DNA from: Sediminispirochaeta sp964394395
Lineage (GTDB): Bacteria; Spirochaetota; Spirochaetia; DSM-16054; Sediminispirochaetaceae
Assembly: GCA_964394395.1 (NCBI GenBank)
Contig: CAYMWV010000030.1
Span: 1-24,837, forward strand
Direction of reading: 5' to 3'
DNA length: 24,837 nucleotides
Positions 1 to 8,723 of this stretch are shown piece after piece. The notes below the pieces were generated by a model that was given only the letters and a program-made list of their open reading frames with translations, was not told the DNA's origin and ran no database searches. Position numbers and translations under genes: made by a program. The first letter of the stretch is position 1; every line of letters begins with the position of its first letter.

Positions 1-3000
1 CGGGGCGGTAGCTAGGCTTGTCAGTTTCAATGGTGATATCGAAGCTCCTTGAATCGGTGGAAACCATCAAGGGAATCAAACCGAAATAGCCCTTCGGCTT
101 ATCCAGGTCGGGTTCAAAATAGCTATGTTCCGGCGGTCCGGACCGGACAGAGTAGCTGCTGATAGTAACATAGACCACCGGCAGGTGCTCCTCCCTGATG
201 GGTACACCGATCACCTGGGCTGATCCTTCCAGGTGAATGATACTCTCTTCCAAAATCCCTTCCCGCTCTACCGTCAATAGGTAGTTCCCTTCAGGAAGAG
301 GGCTTTTCACCAGCAGTTTGGCGGTATCACCCACTTGATACTCATGCTTATCCCCTTCCAGCTCGATCATGTCTGAGGAGTTAAAGCCCCATCGTACCAT
401 CCCCGAACCGGTGGCGTAGAAGGAAAGCTCCGTTAGAGCCTCTCTCCCGGAGGGGTCAGTTCCGGCCAAGCGGATCAGATAAGAGCCGCTTGTGGGGGGT
501 GTGAAAGAGAGCTTGCCGGATTTTGCCCTTCCAGAGGCAGTCCCATTGGGATCTATCTCCTTCCGATCTATCTCCTTGAGCTGTAACTCGTATCGGCTGT
601 TTATCCTGCCATACACCCCCTGCTGCTGCACCACCTTCCAATCCTTTCGATAGAGCACCGCCGAGAGGGATGAACTACTATCCCGGTAGGGATCGCCATC
701 AGGACTTGCCAGAACCCAGTCGAGTTCTACCGCCTCTCCCTTCTGGACAAACCAGGACCATCCCTTCCGTTTCAACCGGGCACCAATATAAAAAGATGCC
801 GGATGGACCAAAACGGATTTTCGGGATGCTATCTGCTGTCCCCCTGCATCTTCAACCCGGACCTCAGTGCGGTAGCGCCAACTGTTCCCTCCCCCTTCGG
901 ATTCGCTGCCTTGCGAGAAGCGGGCGCTTCCGGATGGATCAAGGATCCCTTCCCCCTGGGAGAGAAAATCCCGGCTTCCATATTCTCCCGGGCCAAAGCG
1001 ATACTCCTCCCAAGCTTTTCCGGGAGGGGCGAACCAGGCATGCTCCCTGGTCCAGCTATAATCGTAGCGCCCCTGGGAGATAGCACCACCGGAGAGGTAG
1101 GATGCCTGAACCTGGGCAGGGATATCATCTCCTGCATAGTAGATGCGGTCGGGTATCGAGAGATCCATCTGGAATTTGAGCCGTTCGAATTCAGCTACCT
1201 GAAAGGAGACACGCCCGGAGCCGCCCCTTCGTTTATACTCAATCCGGTAATAACCGGGCCGGATATCTTCAGGAAGCTCCACCGTTCCGTATAAACCGCC
1301 GCTTTCGGTGGTAATGCCCCCATCTTCAAAGAGCTTTTCTCCCCTCCAGGTATCTTCAGAGATGGTAATCCCGTACGCTCCCTGATACACCTCATAGCTG
1401 CCAAGCTCCAGGGTCCTGTCAATCCCCCTGTAGGTGAGGGTCTCACCAGGCTTATAGAGTCCCCGATCAGTAAAAAGAAAGATCTCTCCGGTGGGTTCCT
1501 GCACCCTCACCGGGGTAGATGTTGCAACAGGAGAGCTGCGCCAATGGTTGTGGCTGTGATTGGGTTTAAACTCAATCCGGTCTCCCTGATGCTCCACCCG
1601 AATCCTGAGCAGATCATTCCAGTCACTGGAGGGGTTACGGAAATAGGAATTAAAGGCCCCCTCTTCAAGGTGAAACACCGCCAATCCTGAACTGTCGGTG
1701 GAATCGGATAAAAGGGCCTCCTGATTAGCCATCAGAGTAACCTGGGCCCCCTCTAGAGGCAGGCCCGAGGAGAGGGAACTTACCCAGGCTACCACCCGTT
1801 GATACCCGTATCGAACCGTAAGAGCCAGGTCGGTAACCTGGAGGGTTAAATTCCGTTGGCTCCACTTTGGTCTCTTTCCGGTACGTTGATCTATCTCTCC
1901 AAAGTTCCAGGATAGGCCAAGCCACCCTTTCCCATTCCGCCCCAGCCAGGGAGAGAGATCAATGGTTTCAAAATGGCGGCTGTTTTTCGATAGCTCTGGA
2001 AATGGATAGGGTTCCAGAGCTTCGGGGGGCCAGAATGTGTAGGGATCCTCCACGGGGCCAGCTTTCCATAGACCCTGCTCAATATTTTGATAATCAAAAA
2101 CAATTCTGGGAGGGAACTGGGCTTCCAGCATTCTGGTACCGGTATTGGGGAAATTGGCATACCGAGCTGCCTCGGGAATCTCTATCTCAACCGTTTTTGA
2201 AGCTCCCAGGGATCGCCCATGGATATCCTCCAGGGAAGGATCAAGGTAGAGCCGGTAGTTTGATTCAAATTCCACCGGTAGATTGGAAAGCCGAACCGTG
2301 TTGCCCTGAATAGCCACATTCTCCGGTTCTACCGGTAGCGGCGGAGTGAACCGGAGCCGCTGATGAAACTCCTTTAGTTTCGGGGGATGGGTAAACTCAA
2401 GGTAGATGGGATTGGCAGCTCCAGGTTCTCCGGTGAATTGATAGGACCAGCTGCGGTAACGCCGAAAGCCGAAGGGGTGGAGGGTATGAAAAGAGCTCAC
2501 CTGAATCTCCCGACGGCCGATAAAATCGGATCGGCTTTTTGCCCCCGGCAGGAGAAGGATCGATACCTCTCGATTCTCCAGCGGTTCTTCATTCAAGTCA
2601 AGGAGTAAGAGATGCTCCAGCTCTTTTCCACTGTAAATGGCTTCCTGTTTATCGGGACGGCGGAAGGTAAAGGTGTAACGGTATTCATCACTTTCAACCC
2701 TGATATAGTCACTTACTGTTTCCAGATCCACCGGATAGTTGAAGGTGATCAGGATTTCATCAGCCTCTTCCGGGGGAACCCCTCCCTCATTCCAGGCAGG
2801 GTCCACTTCGCCACCCCCGGGAAGAACCCGGCGCATGGCAAGCTCCTCACTTCGGAAGGAGAAACTGTTTCGACCCGTAAGAGGGCGGCCATCCAGGGAT
2901 TGAACCGCCCTGTTTATGCTAACCTGGTACTCCCGTTGGGGAAGCACCTCTCCATCGGCCTGGAAGACCAGGTAACCGGTGCCGTACCATCTAAAGGTTC

Positions 3001-3502
3001 CAGAGATCTCCGGTTTGATCGACACAATGGTATCAGCCGAAGAGGTTTCACCGATCCTCGCCAGGGGTATTACCGGGGAGGAGAAGAGCATCCAGACTGT
3101 GGGCTTTCTTATCTCGGAGGGAAGATCCCCCTCAGGACCGAAGGCGGAGAGCGTAAATGGCCCTTCCCTGCCTGGGGCTGGTGCCGGGGTTGAGGCTGAG
3201 GCTGGAAAGGAAGCTGCCCTCTCGTCGCCAAAACCGCCAAGCGGCTGCTGCCAGGCGGCTTCATGGTAATAGGAGAGGGAAAGATCCGGGAGGAGATCCT
3301 TCCAGCTACTTTCCCGCTCCTTCTGCATTCCAGACGCTGCTCCACCCTCTTCGATACTCTCTTCACTTTTTGAGGCATCTGAGGGTTTCTCCCCTTTCTC
3401 TTTGCAGCTGATAAAAACGAGGGAAAGACTCAGTAACAACAGAAGTGTCACCAAGCGCAGGAAGGAAGCCAAAAGCGTATTCTTTTCTGAGAAAGCGATC
3501 AT
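1..3502 (-). CDS. Alpha-2-macroglobulin-like lipoprotein, C-terminus beyond the left edge (partial)
   Basis: One open frame runs from the ATG at 3502 off the left edge; the codon phase at the edge matches the start, so there is no net frameshift over 1167 codons. An AGGAG lies 8 nt before the start. Residues 10-32 are a hydrophobic signal ending VFIS-C33, a spirochaete-style lipobox, so a lipid-anchored envelope protein is expected. A Ser/Glu-rich linker follows, then Ig-like (Big_5-type) repeats with LP-x-x-x-Y and L-DGRPL signatures. The TDRGLYKPGE motif at about 678-687 is the hallmark of the macroglobulin MG2 domain, and a related TDKPSYRP lies at the window edge. Bacterial A2M proteins of this type (YfhM-like) are thought to trap proteases that enter the periplasm. 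The thioester region and C-terminal domains would lie outside the window, so whether the CxEQ thioester is kept is unknown. Family assignment is firm; the function here is inferred. Confidence 0.85.
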   Translation of the reverse strand, partial: MIAFSEKNTLLASFLRLVTLLLLLSLSLVFISCKEKGEKPSDASKSEESIEEGGAASGMQKERESSWKDLLPDLSLSYYHEAAWQQPLGGFGDERAASFPASASTPAPAPGREGPFTLSAFGPEGDLPSEIRKPTVWMLFSSPVIPLARIGETSSADTIVSIKPEISGTFRWYGTGYLVFQADGEVLPQREYQVSINRAVQSLDGRPLTGRNSFSFRSEELAMRRVLPGGGEVDPAWNEGGVPPEEADEILITFNYPVDLETVSDYIRVESDEYRYTFTFRRPDKQEAIYSGKELEHLLLLDLNEEPLENREVSILLLPGAKSRSDFIGRREIQVSSFHTLHPFGFRRYRSWSYQFTGEPGAANPIYLEFTHPPKLKEFHQRLRFTPPLPVEPENVAIQGNTVRLSNLPVEFESNYRLYLDPSLEDIHGRSLGASKTVEIEIPEAARYANFPNTGTRMLEAQFPPRIVFDYQNIEQGLWKAGPVEDPYTFWPPEALEPYPFPELSKNSRHFETIDLSPWLGRNGKGWLGLSWNFGEIDQRTGKRPKWSQRNLTLQVTDLALTVRYGYQRVVAWVSSLSSGLPLEGAQVTLMANQEALLSDSTDSSGLAVFHLEEGAFNSYFRNPSSDWNDLLRIRVEHQGDRIEFKPNHSHNHWRSSPVATSTPVRVQEPTGEIFLFTDRGLYKPGETLTYRGIDRTLELGSYEVYQGAYGITISEDTWRGEKLFEDGGITTESGGLYGTVELPEDIRPGYYRIEYKRRGGSGRVSFQVAEFERLKFQMDLSIPDRIYYAGDDIPAQVQASYLSGGAISQGRYDYSWTREHAWFAPPGKAWEEYRFGPGEYGSRDFLSQGEGILDPSGSARFSQGSESEGGGNSWRYRTEVRVEDAGGQQIASRKSVLVHPASFYIGARLKRKGWSWFVQKGEAVELDWVLASPDGDPYRDSSSSLSAVLYRKDWKVVQQQGVYGRINSRYELQLKEIDRKEIDPNGTASGRAKSGKLSFTPPTSGSYLIRLAGTDPSGREALTELSFYATGSGMVRWGFNSSDMIELEGDKHEYQVGDTAKLLVKSPLPEGNYLLTVEREGILEESIIHLEGSAQVIGVPIREEHLPVVYVTISSYSVRSGPPEHSYFEPDLDKPKGYFGLIPLMVSTDSRSFDITIETDKPSYRP

Positions 3503-3592
3503 TCACCTCACTCCTTACACCATTATTGCCGACAAAACATGGATAAGGTCTTTTAGGTACCGGTGAGAATGATACCGGGAAGAACAGAAAAA

Positions 3593-4237
3593 TCAGCGAT
3601 TCCTACGCCGCTTCTTCTTCTTTGGAGGCTTGGCTTCCACCCCACCCATAAGTACCAGACCCCTGATCCGGATTGTAGGAGCACGCTCATCCGGGGTGTG
3701 ATCGGTTTTATCTTCAAAGCCGCCCATGATGGGAACCCCCTGCATCTCCACATTGACCCCATCGGGAACAATCAACTCTACTCCTCCCATTACGCAGAAG
3801 AGGTCGATCTCCGTAACTCCCTCGGGCAGTTTCGCTTCAGTAAAATCGAGGTCCACCCCTCCCATAAAGGCGAGCACTTTATTGTACCTGGCGGGTGCCC
3901 AGCTCCCTTTCCGCTCAACCCCACCCAGGATGGCAATCATGGAGTCGTCCCGTTTGACCTTTCCATCATTAAGGGCCCAGGTATAAGAGCTCTGTTGATA
4001 GGAGCCAACAGCACTATCCTTTAATACCGGAAGATCCCGCACCAGAGACTTCAGCGCATCCCGGTCATCACTCTCATGAGCAAGGGAAATTCTCCTTTCA
4101 AACTCATCTACCACAATATTATCGTGGGCGTAGTTGAGTTTCAGTTGCTCCACAACCCGCTCTCTGACCCTTTCAATCGGCAATTCCATATCCATCATGA
4201 TAGGTTTGAGCATACGTTGAATAACCAGAACGGTCAA
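3593..4237 (-). CDS. DUF1707 / LiaF-like C-terminal domain protein
   Basis: 214 residues from a TTG start, chosen because AAAGGAAG sits about 8 nt upstream; the in-frame ATGs further in (for example at 4213 and 4180) lack a ribosome binding site. Residues 20-70 (RVRERVVEQLKLNYAHDNI..DEFERRI..A) match the DUF1707 (SHOCT-like) helical domain. Residues 100-202 hold five evenly placed GGV/GGF turns (ILGGV, FMGGV, VMGGV, IMGGF, LMGGV), the pattern of the beta-helical LiaF C-terminal/DUF2154 fold. The tail is strongly basic (KKKKRRRNR). No signal peptide or membrane segment is visible, so it is probably cytoplasmic or membrane-peripheral. LiaF relatives take part in cell-envelope stress sensing in Firmicutes; carrying that role over here is a guess. 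It lies head-to-head with nrdR and about 90 bp upstream of the macroglobulin gene on the same strand. Confidence 0.75.
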   Translation of the reverse strand: MTVLVIQRMLKPIMMDMELPIERVRERVVEQLKLNYAHDNIVVDEFERRISLAHESDDRDALKSLVRDLPVLKDSAVGSYQQSSYTWALNDGKVKRDDSMIAILGGVERKGSWAPARYNKVLAFMGGVDLDFTEAKLPEGVTEIDLFCVMGGVELIVPDGVNVEMQGVPIMGGFEDKTDHTPDERAPTIRIRGLVLMGGVEAKPPKKKKRRRNR

Positions 4238-4357
4238 GGTTTTCTTCCTTTAATCTGCGTTGGCGCTCTGATCTAAGTTTGTGAGCTGAATCCTGCCCGA
4301 CTGGCCAGCCCAGCCGGTGGAGATATTTGAAGCAAAAAAATCGGTGAATAGCTTGCA

Positions 4358-4373
4358 CCACAATATGTAGTGT
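4358..4373. promoter_or_regulatory. NrdR box 1 upstream of nrdR-nrdD-nrdG
   Basis: CCACAATATGTAGTGT matches the NrdR-box consensus (ACACWATATWTWGTGT) at 14 of 16 positions. It lies 82 bp before the nrdR start, in the divergent intergenic region. NrdR boxes normally occur in pairs at ribonucleotide reductase promoters, and a second one follows. No convincing -35/-10 pair was assigned; a TTAACA at 4395-4400 touches the second box. Confidence 0.8.
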
Positions 4374-4399
4374 GGTAAGCTCAAAAAATGCTGTTTAAC

Positions 4400-4415
4400 A
4401 CGCTATATTTAGCGT
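4400..4415. promoter_or_regulatory. NrdR box 2 upstream of nrdR-nrdD-nrdG
   Basis: ACGCTATATTTAGCGT matches the NrdR-box consensus at 14 of 16 positions. Its two deviations are symmetrical, so the site stays a near-perfect palindrome. It begins 42 bp after box 1, a whole number of helical turns (four), so both sites face the same side of the DNA. Autoregulation of the nrdR-nrdD-nrdG operon is the natural reading. Confidence 0.8.
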
Positions 4416-4454
4416 GCCGGTATTTATGCCGATAGTATCTACATGGAGGTTCTT

Positions 4455-4940
4455 ATGCTTTGTCCCTATTGCGCACACCAGGAGGACCGGGTAATAGAAT
4501 CACGGCAAAACAACAGCGGCAGCTCCATCAGGCGGCGAAGGGAGTGCCTTGCCTGCGGTTACCGGTTCACCAGTTATGAGCGGATTGAAGAAAAGCCGGT
4601 AATGGTAGTCAAACGGGATGGCAGGCTGGAACTCTTTGAACCTTCCAAACTGGAACGGGGGATCCTTATTGCCATGGAAAAGCGGCCGATCGGGCAGAAA
4701 AGCAGGGAGGAGCTCTTTCTTGCAATTGAGGATGAGATTGCCTGGACAGCCCGGGAGAGCCATGAAATCACAAGTAAAGAGATCGGTGAACTTGTTCTCC
4801 GCCGTCTCTACCAGACCGACAAGGTTGCCTATGTGCGTTTTGCGTCGGTCTACCGCATGTTTGAAAACGTTGAAGAGTTTCTCAGGGAGATAGAACAGTT
4901 AAGCAATTCAGGAGGGAATCATGACAAATCTGCAGAGTGA
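4455..4940 (+). CDS. nrdR: Transcriptional repressor NrdR
   Basis: 161 residues beginning MLCPYCAHQEDRV. The start at 4455 is preferred over the in-frame ATG at 4443 because GGAGG lies 6 nt before it and overlaps the upstream ATG, and because family members start directly at the zinc ribbon. The zinc ribbon cysteines are CPYC near the N-terminus and CLAC at about 32-35, followed by the ATP-cone (VVKRDGRLELFEPSKLERGI..A). NrdR senses ATP/dATP through the cone and represses ribonucleotide reductase genes. It is the first gene of an operon: its last 20 bp overlap nrdD, and two NrdR boxes lie upstream, pointing to self-repression. Length is as usual for the family. Confidence 0.97.
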   Translation: MLCPYCAHQEDRVIESRQNNSGSSIRRRRECLACGYRFTSYERIEEKPVMVVKRDGRLELFEPSKLERGILIAMEKRPIGQKSREELFLAIEDEIAWTARESHEITSKEIGELVLRRLYQTDKVAYVRFASVYRMFENVEEFLREIEQLSNSGGNHDKSAE

Positions 4941-7341
4941 ATGGGCCAAAATCAGGGATGACAGCACCGTTCTTGGAGGAGAAAACTGGAAGCGGGAGAT
5001 GCCGCCGGTGCGGTGGATTGTCGGCCGGGATGGAGAACCTCGTAAATATGACCGCAGGCGAATACGAAACGCCATTTGCCGGGCGGTAGAAGCTGCCGGA
5101 GAGAGAGAAGATACGGGCTGTGAACTGCTGGCAGACAGATTAACCTGCTCGGTGGAAGAGAAACTTCGCAGCGGATTTACATCAAGACATCCCAATTCCG
5201 CTCCTGCGGTGGAGGAGATTCAGGATCTGGTTGAAAGTGCCCTGATAGAGGCGGGAGAAGCGGCGGTGGCCAAGGCGTATATTCTCTACCGGGCGAGGCA
5301 TGAGAGCATCAGGGACACCAGGAAGCTTCTCCTTGATATCGACAGCACCATGGATGGATATCTCTCACAAAGTGACTGGCGGGTAAACGAGAACGCCAAC
5401 GTCAATTTCTCTCTGGGGGGGCTGATTCTCCACAATTCCGGCACCATCACCGCCAACTACTGGCTGAAAAACATCTACCCAAAAGAGCTTGCAGAAGCTC
5501 ACCGGAATGCAGATTTCCACATCCACGATCTCTCCATGTTCAGTGGTTACTGTGCAGGATGGTCCCTCCGGGATCTGATTGTAAAAGGGCTGGGAGGAGT
5601 TCCGGGGAAAATATCGAGTAAACCGGCGAAACACCTTTCTACCCTGGTACAGCAGATGGTCAACTTTCTTGGAGTGATGCAGAACGAGTGGGCCGGAGCC
5701 CAGGCCTTTTCCAGTTTCGACACCTACCTGGCTCCTTTTGTTAAAGCGGGAAATCTTGGGGAAGAGGAGGTGCGCCAGGCTCTTCAGAGCTTTCTCTTCG
5801 GTGTAAACACCCCGAGCAGATGGGGAAGTCAGGCCCCCTTTACCAATATTACCCTGGACTGGACGGTGCCCCCGGACCTGGCGGAGCGGCCAGCCATTGT
5901 TGGGGGAGAGGAACAGAACTTTAGCTACGGTGATTGCAAAACGGAGATGGATCTGATCAACCGGATATTCATCGAGTTGATGCTGGAAGGAGATGCGGAA
6001 GGCAGGGGCTTCCAGTACCCTATTCCCACCTATAACATCACCGAAAATTTCGACTGGGAGAGCGAAAACAGCAGACTCCTCTTCGAGATGACCGGAAAGT
6101 ATGGAACCCCCTACTTTCAGAACTTCATCAGCAGTGACCTGGACCCGGGAGATGTGCGTTCCATGTGCTGCAGGCTGCAGCTTGATAAGCGGGAGTTGCG
6201 TAAACGGGGAGGCGGCCTCTTCGGCTCCGATGAGCTGACCGGCTCCATTGGGGTAGTAACGATCAACCTCCCCAGAATTGGATACCTCTCTGAAAGCCGA
6301 CAGGAGTTCTTCTCCCGTCTGGAGCGATTGATGGAACTGGCCGCAGAAAGCCTGGTGATCAAACGCAAAGTGGTGAACCGTCTCTTTGAAGGGGGCCTTT
6401 TCCCTTACACCAGGGAATACCTATCCGGATTAGACAAGCACTTTTCTACCATCGGTATCTGCGGAATGAACGAGGCGCTGCTTAATTTCATGGGAAAGGA
6501 TATCAGCACTGATGAGGGGAGAGATTTTGCTCTGGAGATCCTCACTGCAATGAGAGATCGGCTTGCCGATTTTCAGGAGAGAAGCGGGGATCTTTTCAAT
6601 CTGGAAGCGACCCCGGCGGAGAGTACCAGTTACCGCCTGGCCCGGCATGATAAAGAGCACTACCCGGAAATTATCACCTCAGGAAAGGAAGAACCCTTTT
6701 ATACCAACTCCAGTCAGCTCCCGGTGGACTATACCGAAGATATCTTTGAGGCCCTGGACCACCAGGAGGAGCTGCAGAGCAGGTATACCGGTGGTACCGT
6801 GTTCCACGGTTTCCTCGGAGAAGCGGTGGAGGATTGGCACAGCTGCATGGAGCTGGTGAAGACCATGGCTTCGGGCTACCGAATCCCCTATTTTACCATC
6901 AGTCCCACCTATTCGGTCTGTCCGGAACACGGCTACCTTTCCGGAGAGGCCTTCTCCTGTCCCCGCTGCGGTCGGGAGACAGAGGTGTATAGCCGGATTG
7001 TGGGGTACTACCGGTCGGTAAAGAACTGGAACCGGGGGAAGAGGGAGGAGTATGGAGAGCGTAAACTCTTTTCCGAGGCTGCTGCAAAAGATCAATCCTC
7101 TGGAAAGGCAGCAACCTGGATCGGTTTTTTCCGCACCGCCTGCCCCTCCTGCCCGCCGGTAAAAGCGGCGGTGGAAGCGCTGTCGATTCCAGGAGAGTCG
7201 ATTGATGTAGACGAGGAAGATGGGCTTGCCCTGGCGGCGGACCATCTGGTGATGAGCACTCCCACGGTGCTCCTCCTGGATGAAAGAGGCAGGGAGATCA
7301 GACGGCTTTCCAGCGTAAAGGAGTTTGAAAAGGCGGTATGA
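4921..7341 (+). CDS. nrdD: Anaerobic (class III) ribonucleoside-triphosphate reductase with C-terminal glutaredoxin-like domain
   Basis: 806 residues; AGGAGG precedes the start. Domains in order: an ATP-cone at about 34-125 (RDGEPRKYDRRRIRNAI), the glycyl-radical reductase barrel, and a redoxin-like tail. C211 (HIHDLSMFSGYC) and C417 in SMCCR fit the two catalytic cysteines of class III enzymes; C416 next to it is an extra cysteine. A zinc-ribbon-like site is C667xxH670...C680xxC683. The glycyl radical residue is expected at G695 in RIVGYY. Residues about 729-806 are additional to the usual roughly 710-residue enzyme. They contain CPSC (C741, C744), a cis-Pro-like STPTVLLLD stretch and the length of a glutaredoxin/NrdH fold. 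The enzyme makes dNTPs from NTPs without oxygen, activated by NrdG encoded 4 bp into its end. The fused redoxin suggests a dithiol rather than formate as reductant, which is an inference. Confidence 0.97.
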   Translation: MTNLQSEWAKIRDDSTVLGGENWKREMPPVRWIVGRDGEPRKYDRRRIRNAICRAVEAAGEREDTGCELLADRLTCSVEEKLRSGFTSRHPNSAPAVEEIQDLVESALIEAGEAAVAKAYILYRARHESIRDTRKLLLDIDSTMDGYLSQSDWRVNENANVNFSLGGLILHNSGTITANYWLKNIYPKELAEAHRNADFHIHDLSMFSGYCAGWSLRDLIVKGLGGVPGKISSKPAKHLSTLVQQMVNFLGVMQNEWAGAQAFSSFDTYLAPFVKAGNLGEEEVRQALQSFLFGVNTPSRWGSQAPFTNITLDWTVPPDLAERPAIVGGEEQNFSYGDCKTEMDLINRIFIELMLEGDAEGRGFQYPIPTYNITENFDWESENSRLLFEMTGKYGTPYFQNFISSDLDPGDVRSMCCRLQLDKRELRKRGGGLFGSDELTGSIGVVTINLPRIGYLSESRQEFFSRLERLMELAAESLVIKRKVVNRLFEGGLFPYTREYLSGLDKHFSTIGICGMNEALLNFMGKDISTDEGRDFALEILTAMRDRLADFQERSGDLFNLEATPAESTSYRLARHDKEHYPEIITSGKEEPFYTNSSQLPVDYTEDIFEALDHQEELQSRYTGGTVFHGFLGEAVEDWHSCMELVKTMASGYRIPYFTISPTYSVCPEHGYLSGEAFSCPRCGRETEVYSRIVGYYRSVKNWNRGKREEYGERKLFSEAAAKDQSSGKAATWIGFFRTACPSCPPVKAAVEALSIPGESIDVDEEDGLALAADHLVMSTPTVLLLDERGREIRRLSSVKEFEKAV

Positions 7342-8075
7342 GCTTCGGGCTCCTTAAAACCGGCCTGGTCGATTTTCCCGGCAGGGTTGCAGCGACCATC
7401 TTCTTTTCCGGATGCAACCTCCGCTGTCCCTGGTGTCATAACAGAGAACTTGTTTCCGCCTCGCCTCCTTCCGGTGCTGTCACAATCGGGGAATTGGAGG
7501 AGTTTCTGGTAAAACGCAGAGGAGTTTTGGGAGGGGTCTGCTTAACCGGAGGCGAGCCGCTGTTATCATCCCGAATCTATGACATAGTGGAACTGCTCCA
7601 TGAGGTGGGGCTGGACTGGAAACTGGACAGCAACGGAACCCTTCCCCTGCAACTGGAGAAGCTGCTTGAAAGGTTTCACCACCATCTCCCCGCTTTGATC
7701 GCCTTTGATTATAAGGTACCCCTTCAAGAGTACCAAGCCAGGCTATCTCCCAGGACGAAGATCACCGGGGAGGAACTGTTCGACTCCATCCAGGTCGCCT
7801 CCCGCTTTGCGATTCCCTATGAGCTGCGCAGCACCTTCTCAGAAAGCATTTTCTCCCTTCAAGAGCTGAAAGGGATGGCGGCGCTGCTGGCCGACCGGAT
7901 TGAGGGGAAAGATGTGAAAAAGGCGAAAAAAGAGAGCTGGTCGAAGCCCCTCAGGTGGAGCATCCAGCCCTTCAGGCCCGGCACATGCCTCGATCCACAG
8001 TGGAATTCAACATCCCCCCCGGGGGAATCTGCCATAAAGGAAGCTAGAGAGATCATCACTGCCCTTTTATGGTAG
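7338..8075 (+). CDS. nrdG: Anaerobic ribonucleotide reductase-activating radical SAM protein
   Basis: 245 residues; the start overlaps the nrdD stop in an ATGA, so translation is coupled. The radical SAM cluster motif CNLRCPWC gives ligands C26, C30 and C33, and TGGEP at 70-74 is the SAM-binding GGE motif. The opening GLLKTGLVDFPGRVAATIFFSGC is typical of the NrdG/pyruvate-formate-lyase activase branch. It uses S-adenosylmethionine and a [4Fe-4S] cluster to abstract hydrogen from the NrdD glycine. At 245 residues it is longer than E. coli NrdG (about 155), as in the NrdG forms of many anaerobes. The reduced-cluster electron donor is not known; the flavoprotein encoded 49 bp downstream is a possible partner. 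Confidence 0.95.
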   Translation: MSFGLLKTGLVDFPGRVAATIFFSGCNLRCPWCHNRELVSASPPSGAVTIGELEEFLVKRRGVLGGVCLTGGEPLLSSRIYDIVELLHEVGLDWKLDSNGTLPLQLEKLLERFHHHLPALIAFDYKVPLQEYQARLSPRTKITGEELFDSIQVASRFAIPYELRSTFSESIFSLQELKGMAALLADRIEGKDVKKAKKESWSKPLRWSIQPFRPGTCLDPQWNSTSPPGESAIKEAREIITALLW

Positions 8076-8124
8076 AGCAGGGAATAGTATATCAGAGATA
8101 ATCGTTTAACATATGGAGGTTGTA

Positions 8125-8688
8125 ATGAAAAAAACATTGGTACTCTACGGATCTGCCCGTAAAAAAGGGGAGACCCGGGAGATGCTCGATCTGCTTCTTC
8201 AGGAGATGGGGGATAAGGCAGGAGATGTGGAAATAATTGATACCTACCACACCGATGTCGCCCCTTGCACGGATTGTCGCTACTGCTGGAAAAAGCGGGG
8301 ATGTTCCATAAAGGATGGAATGCAGGAGATCTATGAGAAGGTGGATGCAGCTGATCTGATTATCCTGGCCGCTCCGGTCTATTTCAACTCCATCCCCGGA
8401 AAGATGAAGGTGATGGTGGACCGCTTCCAGGTCTATTGGGCCAGTGCAGTCCGGAATGACCGGCCACAAGAGCCTGCAGGAAAGGGAGCCGCCCTCTTTG
8501 TGGGAGGAGCCCCCGCCTTCGACACCCAGTTTGACGGAGCTGCCCTGGTGGCAAAAGGGATCTTCCACGACTTTGCCCTGGAGGATAAGGGGATGATCAC
8601 TTTTTCGGATACGGACAAACAGAGAGTGGCAGAGAGCCCTGAAACCATTGGGCAGATAAGGAAGCTAGCCGCCGATCTGACGGCCTGA
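8125..8688 (+). CDS. Iron-sulfur flavoprotein, NADPH-dependent FMN reductase family
   Basis: 187 residues. The start at 8125 is used because GGAGG lies 5 nt before it; an in-frame ATG at 8113 overlaps that site. The N-terminus LVLYGSARKKGET is the flavodoxin-fold FMN-phosphate loop. C48-x2-C51-x2-C54-x5-C60 is the compact cysteine motif that binds a [4Fe-4S] cluster in the archaeal/clostridial iron-sulfur flavoprotein (ISF) family. APVYFNSIPGKMKVMVDRF is the second FMN-contacting region. The family moves electrons between ferredoxin-like donors and other acceptors. It follows nrdG in the same direction with a 49-bp gap, so it may be the last gene of the nrd operon and might help reduce NrdG or the NrdD redoxin domain; this is conjecture. 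It ends facing dgt, which is convergent. Confidence 0.85.
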   Translation: MKKTLVLYGSARKKGETREMLDLLLQEMGDKAGDVEIIDTYHTDVAPCTDCRYCWKKRGCSIKDGMQEIYEKVDAADLIILAAPVYFNSIPGKMKVMVDRFQVYWASAVRNDRPQEPAGKGAALFVGGAPAFDTQFDGAALVAKGIFHDFALEDKGMITFSDTDKQRVAESPETIGQIRKLAADLTA

Positions 8689-8723
8689 GCTCCTGCCTGT
8701 TTGGCCCGGAAGCAAGTCGCAAC

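Noticed and set aside
1..3500. Plus-strand open frames across the first 3.5 kb
   Set aside because: All lie opposite a single continuous minus-strand frame with a lipoprotein signal and macroglobulin motifs; none has a domain or ribosome site.
4297..4317. Hairpin CCGACTGG / CCAGCCGG in the leader of the DUF1707-like gene
   Set aside because: The 8-bp stem has one non-Watson-Crick position and no T-run follows, so neither a terminator nor an attenuator is supported.
4443..4454. An earlier ATG for nrdR (MEVLMLCPYC)
   Set aside because: This ATG overlaps the GGAGG that serves the ATG at 4455, and family members start directly before the zinc ribbon.
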